Of a stretch of 64,000 bases of DNA, positions 35,096 through 46,283 are shown in pieces. The translations under genes and the position numbers were made by a program. The DNA lies in contig CAJNDS010001402.1 in assembly GCA_905221605.1 (NCBI GenBank), forward strand, positions 600,501 to 664,500. Reading direction: 5' to 3'. Under the pieces are notes generated by a model, which ran no database searches, had not been told where the DNA came from, and saw nothing but the letters and a program-made list of their open reading frames with translations. The stretch's first letter is position 1. Every line of letters starts with the position of its first letter. This DNA is from Symbiodinium natans. Its lineage: Eukaryota; Sar; Dinophyceae; Suessiales; Symbiodiniaceae.

Positions 35096-35256
35096 AGGCT
35101 CATGCGAAAGGCGAGGGGAAAAGCTCCGGCCAGGCTCTTTCGAAAGGCGATGGGAAAGGCATCAGCTGGGGCCCAAAGATGGCTGGCGACGTTCATGTAC
35201 GAAGCCCGTGGCCCTCCTGTTCCCCCGGCTTAGTGTTCAGGGTTTGTGCTAGGGTT
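35096..35256 (+). CDS. Candidate exon rich in Lys/Ala or Gly/Lys
   Basis: It follows a (TC)n tract and TGCACAG. Two frames stay open: AHAKGEGKSSGQALSKGDGK.. and LMRKARGKAPARLFRKAMGK... The second ends at TAG (PPVPPA stop). A pyrimidine tract plus AG makes a good acceptor; the frame is undecided. Confidence 0.4.
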
Positions 35257-35795
35257 TACGGTATTGTCTTTTTTGGGAGAATTAGTCGTGTGGGTGATAT
35301 GGGTGCGGGTTTCTAGTTACATCGGTGGTATAAGTTCATAAGCTAAGTACCTCATACAGGGAACTGCAACTGAGGCCTGGGTACACCCCCCGAGGCTCAA
35401 GATCCCTCATTCATCCTCATTCCATCAGGAGGGCCCCTTTGCATTGCACAGCCTTCAGCCAGCAACCAGACGTTGCATGACCCTTTGGCTTTCTATTCCA
35501 TGTCTTATAGTTCAGGGTGCCATGGAGGGCCGGTGCCTAAGCCCCTCCCCTAGCGCCTTATCCCTCGGCGTGTGCTTTCAGAGTTTCAGCACGGCGTTTG
35601 GATGAAAGAGGTTAAGAAATTGGGAAGGAAGGGAGAGGGGGGGGGAAGGGGGAAGGGGTTGGTTTTCGGGGTTCGACCGCGGTTTCGCGGGCTAGCTCAT
35701 GAACCGTGAATAGAAGAATCCCTCCGAAGGCCAGGAGTAGTAGCGGTCTTTTGCTGTCGTTTCGGGCACTCACTCCTTATAACGCGAGTTCGCTT

Positions 35796-35914
35796 CACTC
35801 TCTCTCTCTCTCTCTTTCTCTTTCTCTCTCTCTCTCTCTCCAACAATAATCGTAGCAAAAAAAAGTGTGCACAATAAGAACAAACAAAAGAAGGGCACAC
35901 ACACACACACACAC
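35796..35914. repeat. (TC)n and (AC)n microsatellites
   Basis: TC tract at 35796-35840 and AC tract at 35898-35914. Confidence 0.9.
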
Positions 35915-36896
35915 AAGAACTATATTCATAGAGGCTCTCAAGGGAAGTGTACGAATGAGTGGAAAAAGGCCACTAAAAGGACCAAATAATGAGGACTTCT
36001 TCGCCATCACTCTTCCATCGGCTGTTGCCTGTACGACTCAACAGATTAACTCCTAGAGACAGAGGTTAATATTAGTGTTAAAGTTACAGGGCGTGCACTA
36101 CAGTTCTTTCGGGTTGAGGGTTTCAGGGTTGAGGGTTGAGGGTCGGTGGTGCGTAAGGCGTATACCGTGTACGGTTAAAGGGTTCGGAAATTAGGGGTAC
36201 AACTGAAGGTAGAAATGTAAGTGGCCACTTTGGAAATGCTTCGCCCCTAGGGCCTACCCCATGCCTTCATTCCCCTTCAACTCACTGTGGTGTGTCCACT
36301 CCCAGGCCCAAAGGCGAAGAAGCAGCGGACAAAGCGGTGAGGGGCTCTTGTTTATGGCTTAAGGGGTGAGGGTATACCTGGACCCCTGCAGTACCCATGA
36401 TAGTGACCTACCAAACCGCATCGAACCGATACCGCAAACATGGTACTTTCTTGGGTGTTTAGATGTACCGTAGGGATGCAAGCTGTTTCTTGGCTAGTAC
36501 CCGAGTCGGTTACCCGAGGACAGAGGTTGAGGGGCTACCGAAGAGCCGCGTGCCCCCCGCAACGCAATTTTGGCAACAAGATTCCATTGCGCGCTACAAC
36601 AAAATCTCAAGCATTCACGAAGATCATCCCCACCATTCCATCGCTCATGTCAGGAATAATTAGTTACATACTGACTTGCCAGTCTGTTTTAGAATGGCTT
36701 CCTCAGTGGTTCCAGGTTTGAGCCCTCCGAACCCAACCCAACAGTGAGCGACACCTGTGAGTTTTAGTGTGACATTTTCCAGCGTGCCTGTTCATTCAAC
36801 ACCCTTTGGATGAGCAGGTGGGTCGAAGCAGCAGGTGACAACTACTCGTAGAGTCTGCTGGACAGCTCATCTACACGCGTTCAGTGACGCGAGTTT

Positions 36897-37031
36897 ATGC
36901 ACACTGGTGCTTTGAACACTCGTCTGGCTGAGCAGCCAACTTCCCCCAACTTGGAGTGTACAGAGGCTGCCTCTCAGCTTGGAACGTTGCCGACCCAAAT
37001 GGAAGCCTGCACTAAGGCCGCTGCCAGGCCC
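36897..37031 (+). CDS. Candidate exon MHTGALNTRLAEQPTSPNLE
   Basis: Open frame from an ATG: MHTGALNTRLAEQPTSPNLE, then CTEAASQLGTLPTQMEACTK; possible GC donor at GCCAG|GCCC. Protein-like but not recognised. Confidence 0.4.
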
Positions 37032-38707
37032 TCCTGTTGTAGATTATTGGTTATGGGGTCACATACACCAAGACACGGACTCTGATATCTGAGCCAAAGT
37101 CCGCTCACTATTCATCTCCATTGAGCTATATGGAACTGCAGCGGACTGGTGCATGTGTGGTTGCTTGTTGCTTTGGCCGCTGCCCGCGTTTCCACCAGTG
37201 CCCTGATCTTAAAGTGCCAGTTTTTGGAATAGATTCTGTAGTATGGATCGGGTTCGTTGCCTTGCGCCACCCGGCAAGCACGGAGAGGTGACCCCTGTTC
37301 ATATGTTCGCAGTGGCGTCAGGAATCCCGAGCGCAAGGACAGGCCCAAAACCCTACACCCGACGAAGCTCCTGAACTCTAAAACCCCTACAATGCCTGCA
37401 GTCAACCCCCCTACATACACCCTGTACGCGTTGTAAGCCCACTTTAAGAACCCGTCTCCCCAGCCAAAAACCGACCTCGTGCCCAAACCTCCAGTTCTGT
37501 AGCCCATACACACACTGAATAAGGCCTCATGGATGGTACCAGTAAGCTTTGGTAAGTTTAAGCGCCTCAGCATCCCAGAAATCCTACATAGGCTCGGAGA
37601 TCTAGCCCGAAACCGGCTCCTAAATCAACACCCCAAGCCATGTAATTCACCTTATTTAAGAGTCTTGAGACCCACTTCGAGAAGCAGCCCCCAAGACAAA
37701 AGGCGGGGTGGGCCCCCCCCTGTGGAAACGCCGTGGCAGGGCCTCTAGAAGCTTTCAGCTCCTCAAAGGTGGCGCTTCGCCAGTGCTCGGAGGTCGGTCG
37801 CAGTCGGCATTTGTGGGCTTTAGGGGCTTTAGAGGCATTTTTTGTCGGGTAACGAGGGCTTCATAGGGGCGTTGCAGGCTTTATTGGGGTTTTTGAGGGT
37901 TCAGAAGTAGGGAACGGTCTTGTGACATTCTGTGAGAGTTTAGGTTTCGCGCCGCCGTCGAAATGGGTGTGCGATCTGTGTGGAGTGCAAGGGGTTAGGG
38001 TGTATAGTGCCCACAGGGCCGACAGGTATGATGCTGTTGCTAGGGGTGAGCTTTGTTTCAGCGCAACCTACACATACCCTGATAGAAGGTTGACACTCCC
38101 AATCATTAATGGCTACGCCCGGTACAGGGCTTAGTTCCGGTATTCCTAGGATTTTTCGGGCTTGGCTTTTAGAGCTCTTGAAGGCTGCCAAGAGGCGACA
38201 CAGACTTTTCGGAGATGGGGACTCAGGGTTTGTACGTGGTTATGTTGGCTGCCTCCACAGGGCACAGCCGGTGCTCTGGGACACTCAATGAGTTCCCACT
38301 CTCTGGCACGTCTTGGCACGGAAAAAGAAGGATGCTGGCGAGAATGCTGACTTCCACATTCTTTCCAGAAGGTGTATCTAGATAAGCAATAGAGGAGCAG
38401 CACCATATTGGATATCAGTGGTGTAAGCCGCAGCGACGCCAGAGATGCCAGAGCTTTCTCACGGGCTGTTTGGTGAGGTTGCCGCCCCTGCGGGGCCAGG
38501 CTAGCCTTTCAAACGTGACCTCTTACTTGCCGACGGATTGAAAACCAAGCACTGCTGGGTCTGTTGCAACGGAGGTTAGAGGAGAGCCGCGGGAGGTCTG
38601 AGGCTCTTTCAGGGTGGAACCACCATCTTGGGAGCAGAGTGCATACTTTCAACAGGAATGGTTTCCTGTCAAGAGACGTTCTCTCTCCTCACCCCCTCTG
38701 CACGCCA

Positions 38708-38931
38708 GTTGCGGCGCGGTTTCAGTGAGCCGTCTGCCTGCGCCTTGGATCTGCCGCCACTTGCAAAGTGCAGAGTTTCTAGGGAATCCTGAAACCCTCG
38801 CCTCAGGCAAGCCTGAACCATTCCGAACGCCTCCAAGAACCTCTCGCGTCTTGCCGATTGAGTGGTTCCGGGACCCAGGCCCATGGAGACGATCCAGCAG
38901 CCGCATGGCAGCCACCTCGGATCAGGGCTGA
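38708..38931 (+). CDS. Candidate coding block, frame uncertain
   Basis: Two adjacent protein-like segments: LRRGFSEPSACALDLPPLAK after CACGCCAG, and TPPRTSRVLPIEWFRDPGPW in another frame up to TGA at 38929. Possibly two exons. No family match. Confidence 0.35.
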
Positions 38932-40383
38932 CAAAGAGTAAGCCCGAAGCTGCCTCCGCCCTCCACAAACCAAACAAAAAGCCTATTAATTAACCCCCAA
39001 AAACCGAATCTCCCTCCGAACCTCAAAACCAAGTTCCTAAAATCCCAAAGCAGGAGCTCCTAAGCCCCAAACTGTGCCTGAATCGCTGAGCTTCCGAAAC
39101 TTTGTTGAGACCTCTGGCCGCAAGTTGTTGTAGCGTCCAGGTGCAACACGTGTCGCAGAACATGTTCTTACTGGCGCGCGCGTTCGCATTTTTCTGAAAC
39201 CCTAAATTCGAAGCCTCATCCCTACACTCTTAAACTAACTTAAACCCTAACACGTACTTCGAGCGGGACCGGATCTGTTGTTGTTGCCCAGCTCGCGCAG
39301 AGACAAGCACCGCATTCTGCTCGCTTCCTTCTTTGTAGACTTTGTCGACAAGACAAGACATATCCTGCTAACGTTGAAAGCTTATGTGTAGGACTACGCA
39401 CAAGAAGTCGGTTAAGTCGGCTGAAGGCTCTGAGTACGATTTGAAGCTTAGGGTTTGGGGCTTAGGGTTTAAGAGGTTTAGGGTGTATAGGGTTTAAGGG
39501 AAATACTTTGCTTTGCATGGCTCTAAACGGTCATAGTGGTAGGCTAGAGCAATAGTTGTCGTAGACATGCTGCAACAGCTCGTGAAACTCGCCCTTTCTG
39601 GCGCCACATCACTCTCGCATGCCTCGCAAACAATCTTTAGGGTTTAGGGTTTGGGGGTTTAGGGTATTTGAGGAGTGGAAGATCTCGCAAGGGCCGCCGA
39701 AAGGTGGCAGGAGCCCCCGAAATTTGGATACTCAAACGTTGAACAGACCATCCCTACACTCAAGTATTGGAACAGGGGCGAGTCGTGCTGATGATGTACG
39801 ACCATGTTCTGCCCAATGTTTTCAGAAGGGCGCATCGTCCTTCTGAAAGAGCAAACCCCCTGCAAGCCTCGAGAAGCTTACATCCTTCCATCTGGTCGAG
39901 AGCTGGATCTCTTAGGGTTTATAGGGTTTAGGGTTTAGGGTCTATAGAGTTTAGGGGTTAGAGTTTCGAAACTCGCTACGATTTCGGGTCATATAGGGTT
40001 TGCGGCGTTGGGTGTTGGCTTGCAAATTTACAACGGGACCCACGACCTTACCTATAAACTCCATGAGCCCCAGTGCAAATTGAGTACTGTGCACCACAAT
40101 ATGAAGAAGCACCCCAGCAGCCAGCATATATACAAACATGAACGCTTTGGCGCCGCATCCACGAACAGCTCGCTGTCACTTAGTAGGCAGTGAAGCGGTG
40201 GGCAATGTCCATGTCTTTCTCCGCGGAGGGGTTTTACCAATACAAACGCTATTCGTAGTATTGTTTCGAAGACTATATCGATATACCAAGAGTACTATTC
40301 ACAGACTATTACATTCTTACGATTTTCTACATCCACATTATTTGCTCTATTCTTGCATCTCCGGTCCGTCCATCCGAAAGAGA

Positions 40384-40457
40384 ATGGCCACACGCTGGCT
40401 CCACCGTGCCTTGGCCCTGGCCGCGCTGAGCGCCGCCGCGGCCTTCGTGGCTCCAGG
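40384..40457 (+). CDS. First exon of a plastid-targeted protein (signal peptide + FVAPG)
   Basis: ATG with MATRWLHRALALAALSAAAA then FVAPG. A basic start, a hydrophobic Ala/Leu core and a Phe right after the Ala-rich cleavage region form the bipartite leader typical of nuclear genes for the dinoflagellate peridinin plastid (FVAP motif). GC donor GG|GCTCCC joins the next exon as Gly; a GT alternative at 40479 would give an in-frame stop with that exon. The cargo is not identified. No spliced-leader relic seen upstream. Confidence 0.65.
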
Positions 40458-40802
40458 GCTCCCTCGACTTGCTCAGTGGTGGGCTTTTTTTTGTTTTGGG
40501 GGGGGGGGGGGGGTTTAGATGGTTTTGGGGGGTTTAGGGTTGGGGTTTAGGTTGGGGTTTAGGGATGAGAATGGAGTCTCTAGGGTTTGCTTTGAGGTAA
40601 ACATTTGCTGTTTGTCTTTCCGTTGGGGGCTCGTGAGGGCTTTGGGGAATTAGGGTGTCAAGGTTTACGCCTTCGAGTCTAGGAGTTGGGTTTGTGCTCG
40701 GAGGAGTTGAGTGGTTGGTGGAGGTATAGACAGGGTATCCTTGAGGTAAAGGTGGTCATGAAGTCATGTTTCGCTTTCGTATTCTGTCCACATCTGCTTC
40801 AG

Positions 40803-40902
40803 ACAAAAAGTTCCAGACGTTCGGGGTATGGAGTTCTTTGCGAGGGCTTCGTCAGAGCAACGGGGTCAAGAATGGCCTGAGAGCGAGCCTGAGAGTTTTC
40901 TG
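40803..40902 (+). CDS. Second exon of the plastid-leader gene (candidate)
   Basis: Acceptor CATCTGCTTCAG. Entered with GG from the previous exon it reads (G)QKVPDVRGMEFFARASSEQR then GQEWPESEPESFL; donor CTG|GTGTCT, phase 0. Polar and charged, as expected for mature sequence or a transit peptide. Confidence 0.5.
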
Positions 40903-41213
40903 GTGTCTCCACTGCAGTAGTCAGCATGCAGCTTGGGATGTTGAAACAGCATGGCACGACTGGCACCCTTCTTGCATCTCACCCTCCATGTTCTCAGCCA
41001 TAGTTCTAAGTTGGGGTCCCTTTGGCATGTCTCTTATCATAAAGACCCAGATTTTCTGCAGCGAGTACCATCGTGGAACAACCCCCCCCCCCCATCTTCA
41101 CACTCGGACCCACAAGGGGCAGAGGTGTGTTCTTCGGGCCCCAGACGACCTCAAGCTTAAACCCCAAACCTCCTGCACCTCAAACCCAACCTTAGCCTTC
41201 TAAACTCCGACCC

Positions 41214-41273
41214 CTAAACCCTAAACCCTAAACCCTAAACCCTAAACCCTAAACCCTAAACCCTAAACCCTAA
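41214..41273. repeat. CCCTAAA array before the exon at 41288
   Basis: Eight perfect units. Confidence 0.92.
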
Positions 41274-41287
41274 GTTTTCGACTGCAG

Positions 41288-41365
41288 GAGCCCTCACCTG
41301 AGACCTCGGACGCATGCCAGGCAGCCTTTGCTGTGGAGTGCATGCGAAGTCTTGGAGAGACCTAG
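41288..41365 (+). CDS. Exon after a CCCTAAA array, EPSPETSDACQAAFAVECMR
   Basis: The array at 41214-41273 is followed by TTTTCGACTGCAG and then EPSPETSDACQAAFAVECMR SLGET-TAG. Phase 0, so it can follow the exon ending 40902. TAG coincides with a possible donor (CTAG|GTGCGC), so it may be a true stop (a small protein of about 83 residues) or the exon may end earlier. Confidence 0.5.
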   Translation, partial: EPSPETSDACQAAFAVECMRSLGET

Positions 41366-41449
41366 GTGCGCAGTTGACCTAAATTACCACGGCCCTTGTT
41401 GGTAGCCTAAGTCAAAGGAGTACATGAAGTATCCAGAGTTTAGATCACC

Positions 41450-41513
41450 CCCCCCCCCCCCCCCGCCCCCCCCCCCCCCGCCCCCCCCCCCCCCCCCCCC
41501 CCGCCCCCCCGAC
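41450..41513. repeat. C homopolymer tract
   Basis: 64 bp almost all C with four G interruptions; the true length may be affected by sequencing. Confidence 0.9.
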
Positions 41514-41998
41514 GTGTTTTTGGTTGTGTCAGATGCATACTGTTCTGGGAAATGGCAAGTGCATCATGGCCAAACGGAGGGAGATGCAAGAGAGTGCATC
41601 TGTGCAAGTCTTGACGGATCCAATGCCTATCTGATTTCAAAATCAGTCGAAGACAGCATCAGCTGCAGTAGCGGCAGAGAGAGATTGACCACCACAAGAG
41701 CGCAAAGCGTAGACACCTCATCTTTGTGAAGGCCGTAGGCAAACGATAAGTATATATGTCCTTGATGGACCATTGATGCTTTCGATTGGGTTTGGGTTCT
41801 TCCGGAAACCTGAATCCGTGAAAGAGAGATGAATCTACTCCGTGTACCCCCCCCAAACGCCAAACTCAACAGCACCATGGGTCCGAGACCCTAAAGCTCG
41901 AATTTCCTGAAACCCTTAACCCTAAAACCCTACAAAGCCCATAAGCCCTGTGAACCCTATCAACCGTAAAATTCCTCAATGCTAAGCCGCCATCCTTT

Positions 41999-42141
41999 AC
42001 AATGGCAAAGGCTGGCCACCCAGCGCCCAGCAGCGCCAAAGCAAGCGCTGCTGCCAATCTCCATGCCGCTTCGCTCGGGATTTCACTTTGGGGGCTTCAG
42101 GAATTTCGGGTTGCAGAAGCTTAGGGCTTCTAGGAGCTTAG
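41999..42141 (+). CDS. Candidate coding exon MAKAGHPAPSSAKASAAANL
   Basis: ATG at 42001: MAKAGHPAPSSAKASAAANL then HAASLGISLWGLQEF. Open to TAG. Not recognised. Confidence 0.3.
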
Positions 42142-43719
42142 CGTTTTGGGAACTTGGGGACCTAGGGCGTTAGTCTTTGGAGCTTCGGGCTGTCGCGAAC
42201 TTATGGTTTAGGGGACTTCTGCAGCTTCCTGTAGCGGCTTGCTATGGGAGGGGGGCTATAGACTGTAGGCCAACAGCCTTAACACCTCCGCTCTTCAAGC
42301 AGCTTCCCAGCTGCGACGGCACTGGCACCCAAGTAGGGCATACTTGAGGATTAAGTAGCTCTAGTTAAGAGGTTCCAAATATCTACTGCTATGGTACACA
42401 GAGCCTTATCTAGATGCACCTCGGTTGAAAGCCATAGTATACTAAGGTTACCATAAGATGTGTGCTTTGCCTATACTTCTAAGTATAACTACCCACGAAC
42501 ATCCAGGTAGGGCTTTTTCTGCCATACAAGGTCAGTCTTCGTGCAGATGCTGGGAGAAGGTGTGACTACATCTTTTGGCAGTAGTTTCCATGTTCCTTTC
42601 ATGGCGCCCTAAACCCTAAACCCTCATGGTATCGAAGCACTAGAGGTGAAGCCGAGGTCGTCAAGAACGGGGGGAAGGTTTTAGGGCTAAGGGTTGAGGT
42701 GCGGAGGTGATACTCGAGAGCATGTTTTTACAGCAGCGTTTCCAGCAGCGTTTCTGGCCCAGGGGGCAGCTTCCTGCAGTTGCAGATAGCTTGGGTTTGT
42801 TGAGAAAACTTGTTCAGCACCACCACCCTGTTACAAGTACCAACTGCCACTATGTTTATGCTTTGCAAACATTCTTAAACAGCTCTTGAGCTGAGTCCGT
42901 CAGAACAGAAAAGAGAAGGCGCCCAACCTGAGCTCAAAAGACCTTAAGACTCTACATCCTGAGCCTTGGGCCGGGTCTCCCAGTTCACTACTTGAGACTT
43001 AAATCCATGGGCCCCGGCTATGTTTTGGGCATATACGCCTGAATTTAAGGGATTCTGCCCTGCTAGGTTGGAGGGCTTCGGGGTGCAGGTAAGCCGTCCG
43101 AGCTGTCAACTGAGTGCAGGGCTGCAAGCTGTAATGCGAGCATCGTGTTGACAAAGTGGGCGCTGATAGAAGACTTTCTCCCGGTCGAACCTCCGAGGTT
43201 TTCAGAGTATAAAAGTCTGTTGAATTGCTGTGGGCCTTGTACATAGCACGGGCTCTACATTGTGGAGTCCCAAAAGTCCTTAAAATGGGTTCTCGTCAGA
43301 GCTCTTTCCTCTTTCGGCCCCTCAAACAGAAATTGCATCGGACACAGCGCCAGGGCAAATCCGCTGTGGGAAGGGGGTAGGGTTTAGGCCCCAGCCTACA
43401 GGGTGCCTCGGCTGTGCAGGCATCGCCATCTCCAGCATTCCCCTGCACCTGGTTTCCCTTGGGGCTTCTGCGATCACCGTGGGCCTTGTGCCTACGCTGC
43501 ACACAAAGCAAGCGGAGCTCCACAATACTTGCATACACTACATACGTTACATACGTCACATGCATACATACATATGTATATATATATATATACATATATA
43601 TATATGTAGCGTTTAGGGCACCGAGGGCGTAGGAGCGAATTCTAGGGTTTCGCTGGAAGTGGGACGCCCAGGTCAACTCTGTGCTCAAGAGCTCCTTCTG
43701 TGACCCAGTAGCTTAAATG
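42142..43719. other. No gene seen
   Basis: AT-richer stretch with one short CCCTAAA run (42608-42624) and an AT microsatellite at 43560. Nothing coding-like. Confidence 0.35.
43562..43606. repeat. (TA)n microsatellite
   Basis: TA/CATA tract upstream of the HET/ankyrin gene. Confidence 0.88.
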
Positions 43720-43788
43720 GGGTTTAGGTTTAGGGTTTAGGGTTTAGGGTTTAGGGTTTAGGGTTTAGGGTTTAGGGTTTAGGGTTTA
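43720..43788. repeat. TTTAGGG array upstream of the HET/ankyrin gene
   Basis: About nine perfect units. Confidence 0.92.
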
Positions 43789-43847
43789 TTGGCAGCCTCG
43801 CAGTCTTGGCGAGACGATGGCCTGGTGATGCCTAGCTGGGCCTAGCA

Positions 43848-44150
43848 GTGGTTGCAGTGAGAGGCGGCGGCAAACTGCCTTCCCTGAATCAGCTGTTTGA
43901 GGATCCATCAGATTCAACAATCTCCCATCTGCTGAACTGTCGGAGTTCAGCGCGGATAAGCAGAGTCCGTGACTCGTTAAGGCGGAAGCTTCCGGAGCTG
44001 TGGACGCAGTGCAACCAAATCCCACGTGATTTACTTGTTGCCCAAAGGCTACTGGAATCCCCTATACCTAACCGAAAAAGGAACTACATTGGAGCCTGTA
44101 ATGCCATATTCGGCTCCTTCGGGGGCCTCTTCGGTGCCGCCGGCTGTTGA
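43848..44150 (+). CDS. Open region upstream of the HET/ankyrin gene
   Basis: Open frame with RISRVRDSLRRKLPELWTQ and IPRDLLVAQRLLE, starting 60 bp after the TTTAGGG array at 43720-43788. It may be an upstream exon of the next gene or chance. No start preferred. Confidence 0.3.
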   Translation: MVAVRGGGKLPSLNQLFEDPSDSTISHLLNCRSSARISRVRDSLRRKLPELWTQCNQIPRDLLVAQRLLESPIPNRKRNYIGACNAIFGSFGGLFGAAGC

Positions 44151-44292
44151 CTGCGGTTGGCGATACAGCGGCACTTGAAACCGATTTCTCTGATTCGTTT
44201 CTTGGTGGAAGTCTTTGCACAAGCTTGCAATCGAATTTTGAAGGCGCTTTTGGCTCGAGAGGGAAGCAAAAGCTAGCACACCTGCAATCGCC

Positions 44293-44865
44293 ATGCGACG
44301 CTCCAGCAGCATGCGACGCTCCAACAGCAGGCTGGTTGAGCCCGAGGGTTCGGACCATCTACAGCTGCAGGCCATGTGGGTTGTCAGCATCGCAGATGTG
44401 TTGCAGATATGTGGGCCACCCACGGTGCACGAAGAGCTTCGTGCCGCGGGAAAGGTTGTTCCACACCGCCCCGGCATGTACACCGTGTTTGTATCCCACC
44501 AGTGGCTGGGACTGCACCATCCAGATGCAGAGGGTGCTCAGTTCCAGGTGCTACAGCAGGCTTTGCGAGGCTGCATCGAGGGCACGTTGCCCGGGCAGGC
44601 AGATTTGGTGACGCAGTTTTATGTTGGGAATCGCCGCCTTTCTTCCCAGGAGCGGAGTGCCCTAGCACAGGGCTATTTATGGCTGGACTGGTTCAGCATT
44701 CCGCAGGTACGTGGCAGAACCAAAGATCGACGTTCTTCTGTGAGGTCCATCCCAGCCTACGTGGATTCTTGCAACCTCTTCCTTGCTTTGGTCCCTCCAC
44801 TGAGACATTCGGCCTCAGGAAAGCTTTGCGATTACGAGTCGTGGCTGGAGCGGGGTTGGTGCAGG
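44293..44865 (+). CDS. HET-like domain + ankyrin repeat protein, exon 1
   Basis: ATG in context ATCGCCATGC, 191 codons. Visible motifs: FVSHQWLG (66-73), YLWLDWFSIPQ (128-138), SIPAYVDSC (152-160) and RGWCR (187-191). The [VF]SHxW...WLDxxSIPQ...SIPxYV..C...RGWCR layout is shared by many dinoflagellate/algal proteins and resembles fungal HET domains (WIDxxCIxQ). It probably mediates signalling or protein contacts. GC donor AGG|GCACCT at 44866. Joined to exon 2 the motif becomes RGWCRAELWC, the usual family sequence. The frame stays open 42 codons into the intron, an artefact. Closely flanked upstream by a TTTAGGG array. Confidence 0.85.
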
Positions 44866-45029
44866 GCACCTCGAGCTGATTTAGAGATGTCTTTCCCACG
44901 TCGTTCTGTGGAGGCTCTTGTTTTTGAGCCGTATGGCCGGTATGGGCCTAGTAATACACATATTATACTTTTTGTAGTTACCCTTTTTTAATAACCATAT
45001 GTAGCCCAGTAGGGTCCCCAAATCCTCAG
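44866..45029 (+). other. GC-AG intron of the HET/ankyrin gene (164 nt)
   Basis: Begins GCACCTCGAG, ends AATCCTCAG. The flanking exons restore RGWCR|AELWC. A GT donor at 44941 is possible but adds 25 residues unlike the family. Confidence 0.75.
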
Positions 45030-46268
45030 GCCGAGCTTTGGTGTGCCCAGCTATCCAACAAAGCAGACTTGCCCATGGTGGTTGTGCACGCAGGGGATGA
45101 CGCAGAGGTCGCAATGGCCAACCATTGGATCTATGCACCCACGCACGAAGGAGTCTTCACCGTGGAGGCCGACCGCCATGAAGTCAGTGACTTCATCGAG
45201 ACGGCCCTGCGTGGACGCATTGCATTTCTCACGAAGCACGAGCAGCAGCTGGACTTGTGCCGGTATCTCAAAGCCAGGTTGCAGGATTGGCTTGGACACC
45301 CTGATGCGCAACGCCCGCCAGCTTCTTTTCTGTCCCACTTCGGCTTCGCCGATCTGAAGGAAGCCATCCGGACAAGCGCCGTGGGCGGCATGGCCTGCGC
45401 TGCTTTATCGGGAGACGTGTCAATGGTACGAGTACTTGCCGACGCAAAGGCCTCCATGAGCACCCTGTGCCGCCCCATGTTGTCTGTTGGTGTGTTGGCG
45501 TACTCGCCCTTACACCTTGCCCTGGCACGTGGTGCCCGGGGTCACGCTGCGGTGCTGGAGCTGCTGCGCCAGAGAGCAGACCCCAACACAACCTGCCGCT
45601 TGGGTCTCCCGTGCCTTGGATGTTGCCGTGATGCAGCTTCCGTTGAGATGCTGGTGCAGCATCGTGCGGATGTGAACTGGCGAGGTGGAAAGGTGTGGAT
45701 CACCCCTCTAGGCTATGCTTGCTCCAAGTTGGCACCTTTGGAAGTTACCAAGAAGCTGGTGGAACTGGAGGCAGATGTCAACTTATCCTGTACGCCCCTT
45801 TCAAATCTGGCTCTTTATAGCAGGACTGTCCCGAACTTCGCCGTGAGCACTGCACACGTCTTGCTCCATGCTCGTGCAGACGTCAATCGGCCGGAGCGTT
45901 CCGTGGGCCTGTTCCGTGTCCTGGAGATTGTTGGCAGAGTGCAGTTATGCTTCAGGAGACGCAGCCAAGTAAGCCGGCTCTTCTGTGTGCTTGGGGAAGG
46001 CAGCTCGACGCCCCTCGGATGGGCAGCTACTTCGGACAACGCGACTTTGGTGGAATTCCTCCTGTCGGCCAAAGCTGATCCAGATATTCCCAATCGTCGT
46101 GGCCACACTCCCAGACAACTGGCAGTAGATGCTCGCGTTCGCAGCGTCTTCGCAGGCCGCCAACCAGACGCAGTTTTCAATCACGTCCCAGGCAAGGGCG
46201 ACGGGAATCTTATAATGCAATGCTCTTCGCAGCTCGAAGATGATGATGCTGACATCTTGTCCTTGTGA
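45030..46268 (+). CDS. HET-like domain + ankyrin repeat protein, exon 2 (stop seen)
   Basis: Acceptor AATCCTCAG; 412 codons to TGA, giving about 603 residues in all. It opens with AELWCAQLSNKAD. Ankyrin repeats run from about residue 310 to 580: SGDVSMVRVLADAKAS, SPLHLALARGARGHAAVLEL, AASVEMLVQHRADVN, TPLGYACSK and STPLGWAATSDNATLVEF, then LLSAKADPDIPNRRGHTPRQ. The C-tail is acidic (LEDDDADILSL). An N-terminal HET-like module with C-terminal ankyrins suggests a scaffold or signalling protein; the substrate is unknown. It is the longest exon in the window and has a single intron, unlike its neighbours, which suggests a retro-copied or recently arrived gene. Confidence 0.88.
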   Translation, partial: AELWCAQLSNKADLPMVVVHAGDDAEVAMANHWIYAPTHEGVFTVEADRHEVSDFIETALRGRIAFLTKHEQQLDLCRYLKARLQDWLGHPDAQRPPASFLSHFGFADLKEAIRTSAVGGMACAALSGDVSMVRVLADAKASMSTLCRPMLSVGVLAYSPLHLALARGARGHAAVLELLRQRADPNTTCRLGLPCLGCCRDAASVEMLVQHRADVNWRGGKVWITPLGYACSKLAPLEVTKKLVELEADVNLSCTPLSNLALYSRTVPNFAVSTAHVLLHARADVNRPERSVGLFRVLEIVGRVQLCFRRRSQVSRLFCVLGEGSSTPLGWAATSDNATLVEFLLSAKADPDIPNRRGHTPRQLAVDARVRSVFAGRQPDAVFNHVPGKGDGNLIMQCSSQLEDDDADILSL

Positions 46269-46283
46269 ATGCCCGAACGGCAG

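Larger units (their letters stand above)
33557..40383. other. Sparse region between the acidic-protein gene and the plastid-leader gene
   Basis: Only isolated candidate exons (34583, 35096, 36897, 38708). Also a possible short exon at 36305-36335 with donor AAGCG|GTGAGG. (TC)n at 35796, telomere-like runs at 34216, 39640 and 39913. Confidence 0.35.

Noticed and set aside
44230-44292. Dinoflagellate spliced-leader relic before the HET/ankyrin start
   Set aside because: No recognisable spliced-leader sequence seen here or before 40384; scattered GGCTCAAG matches are too short.
44941-45029. GT donor at 44941 for the HET/ankyrin intron
   Set aside because: It would add 25 residues between RGWCR and AELWC, a junction that is continuous in the family.
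45051-45591. Minus-strand frames opposite the ankyrin exon
   Set aside because: Shadows of a strongly supported + strand gene.
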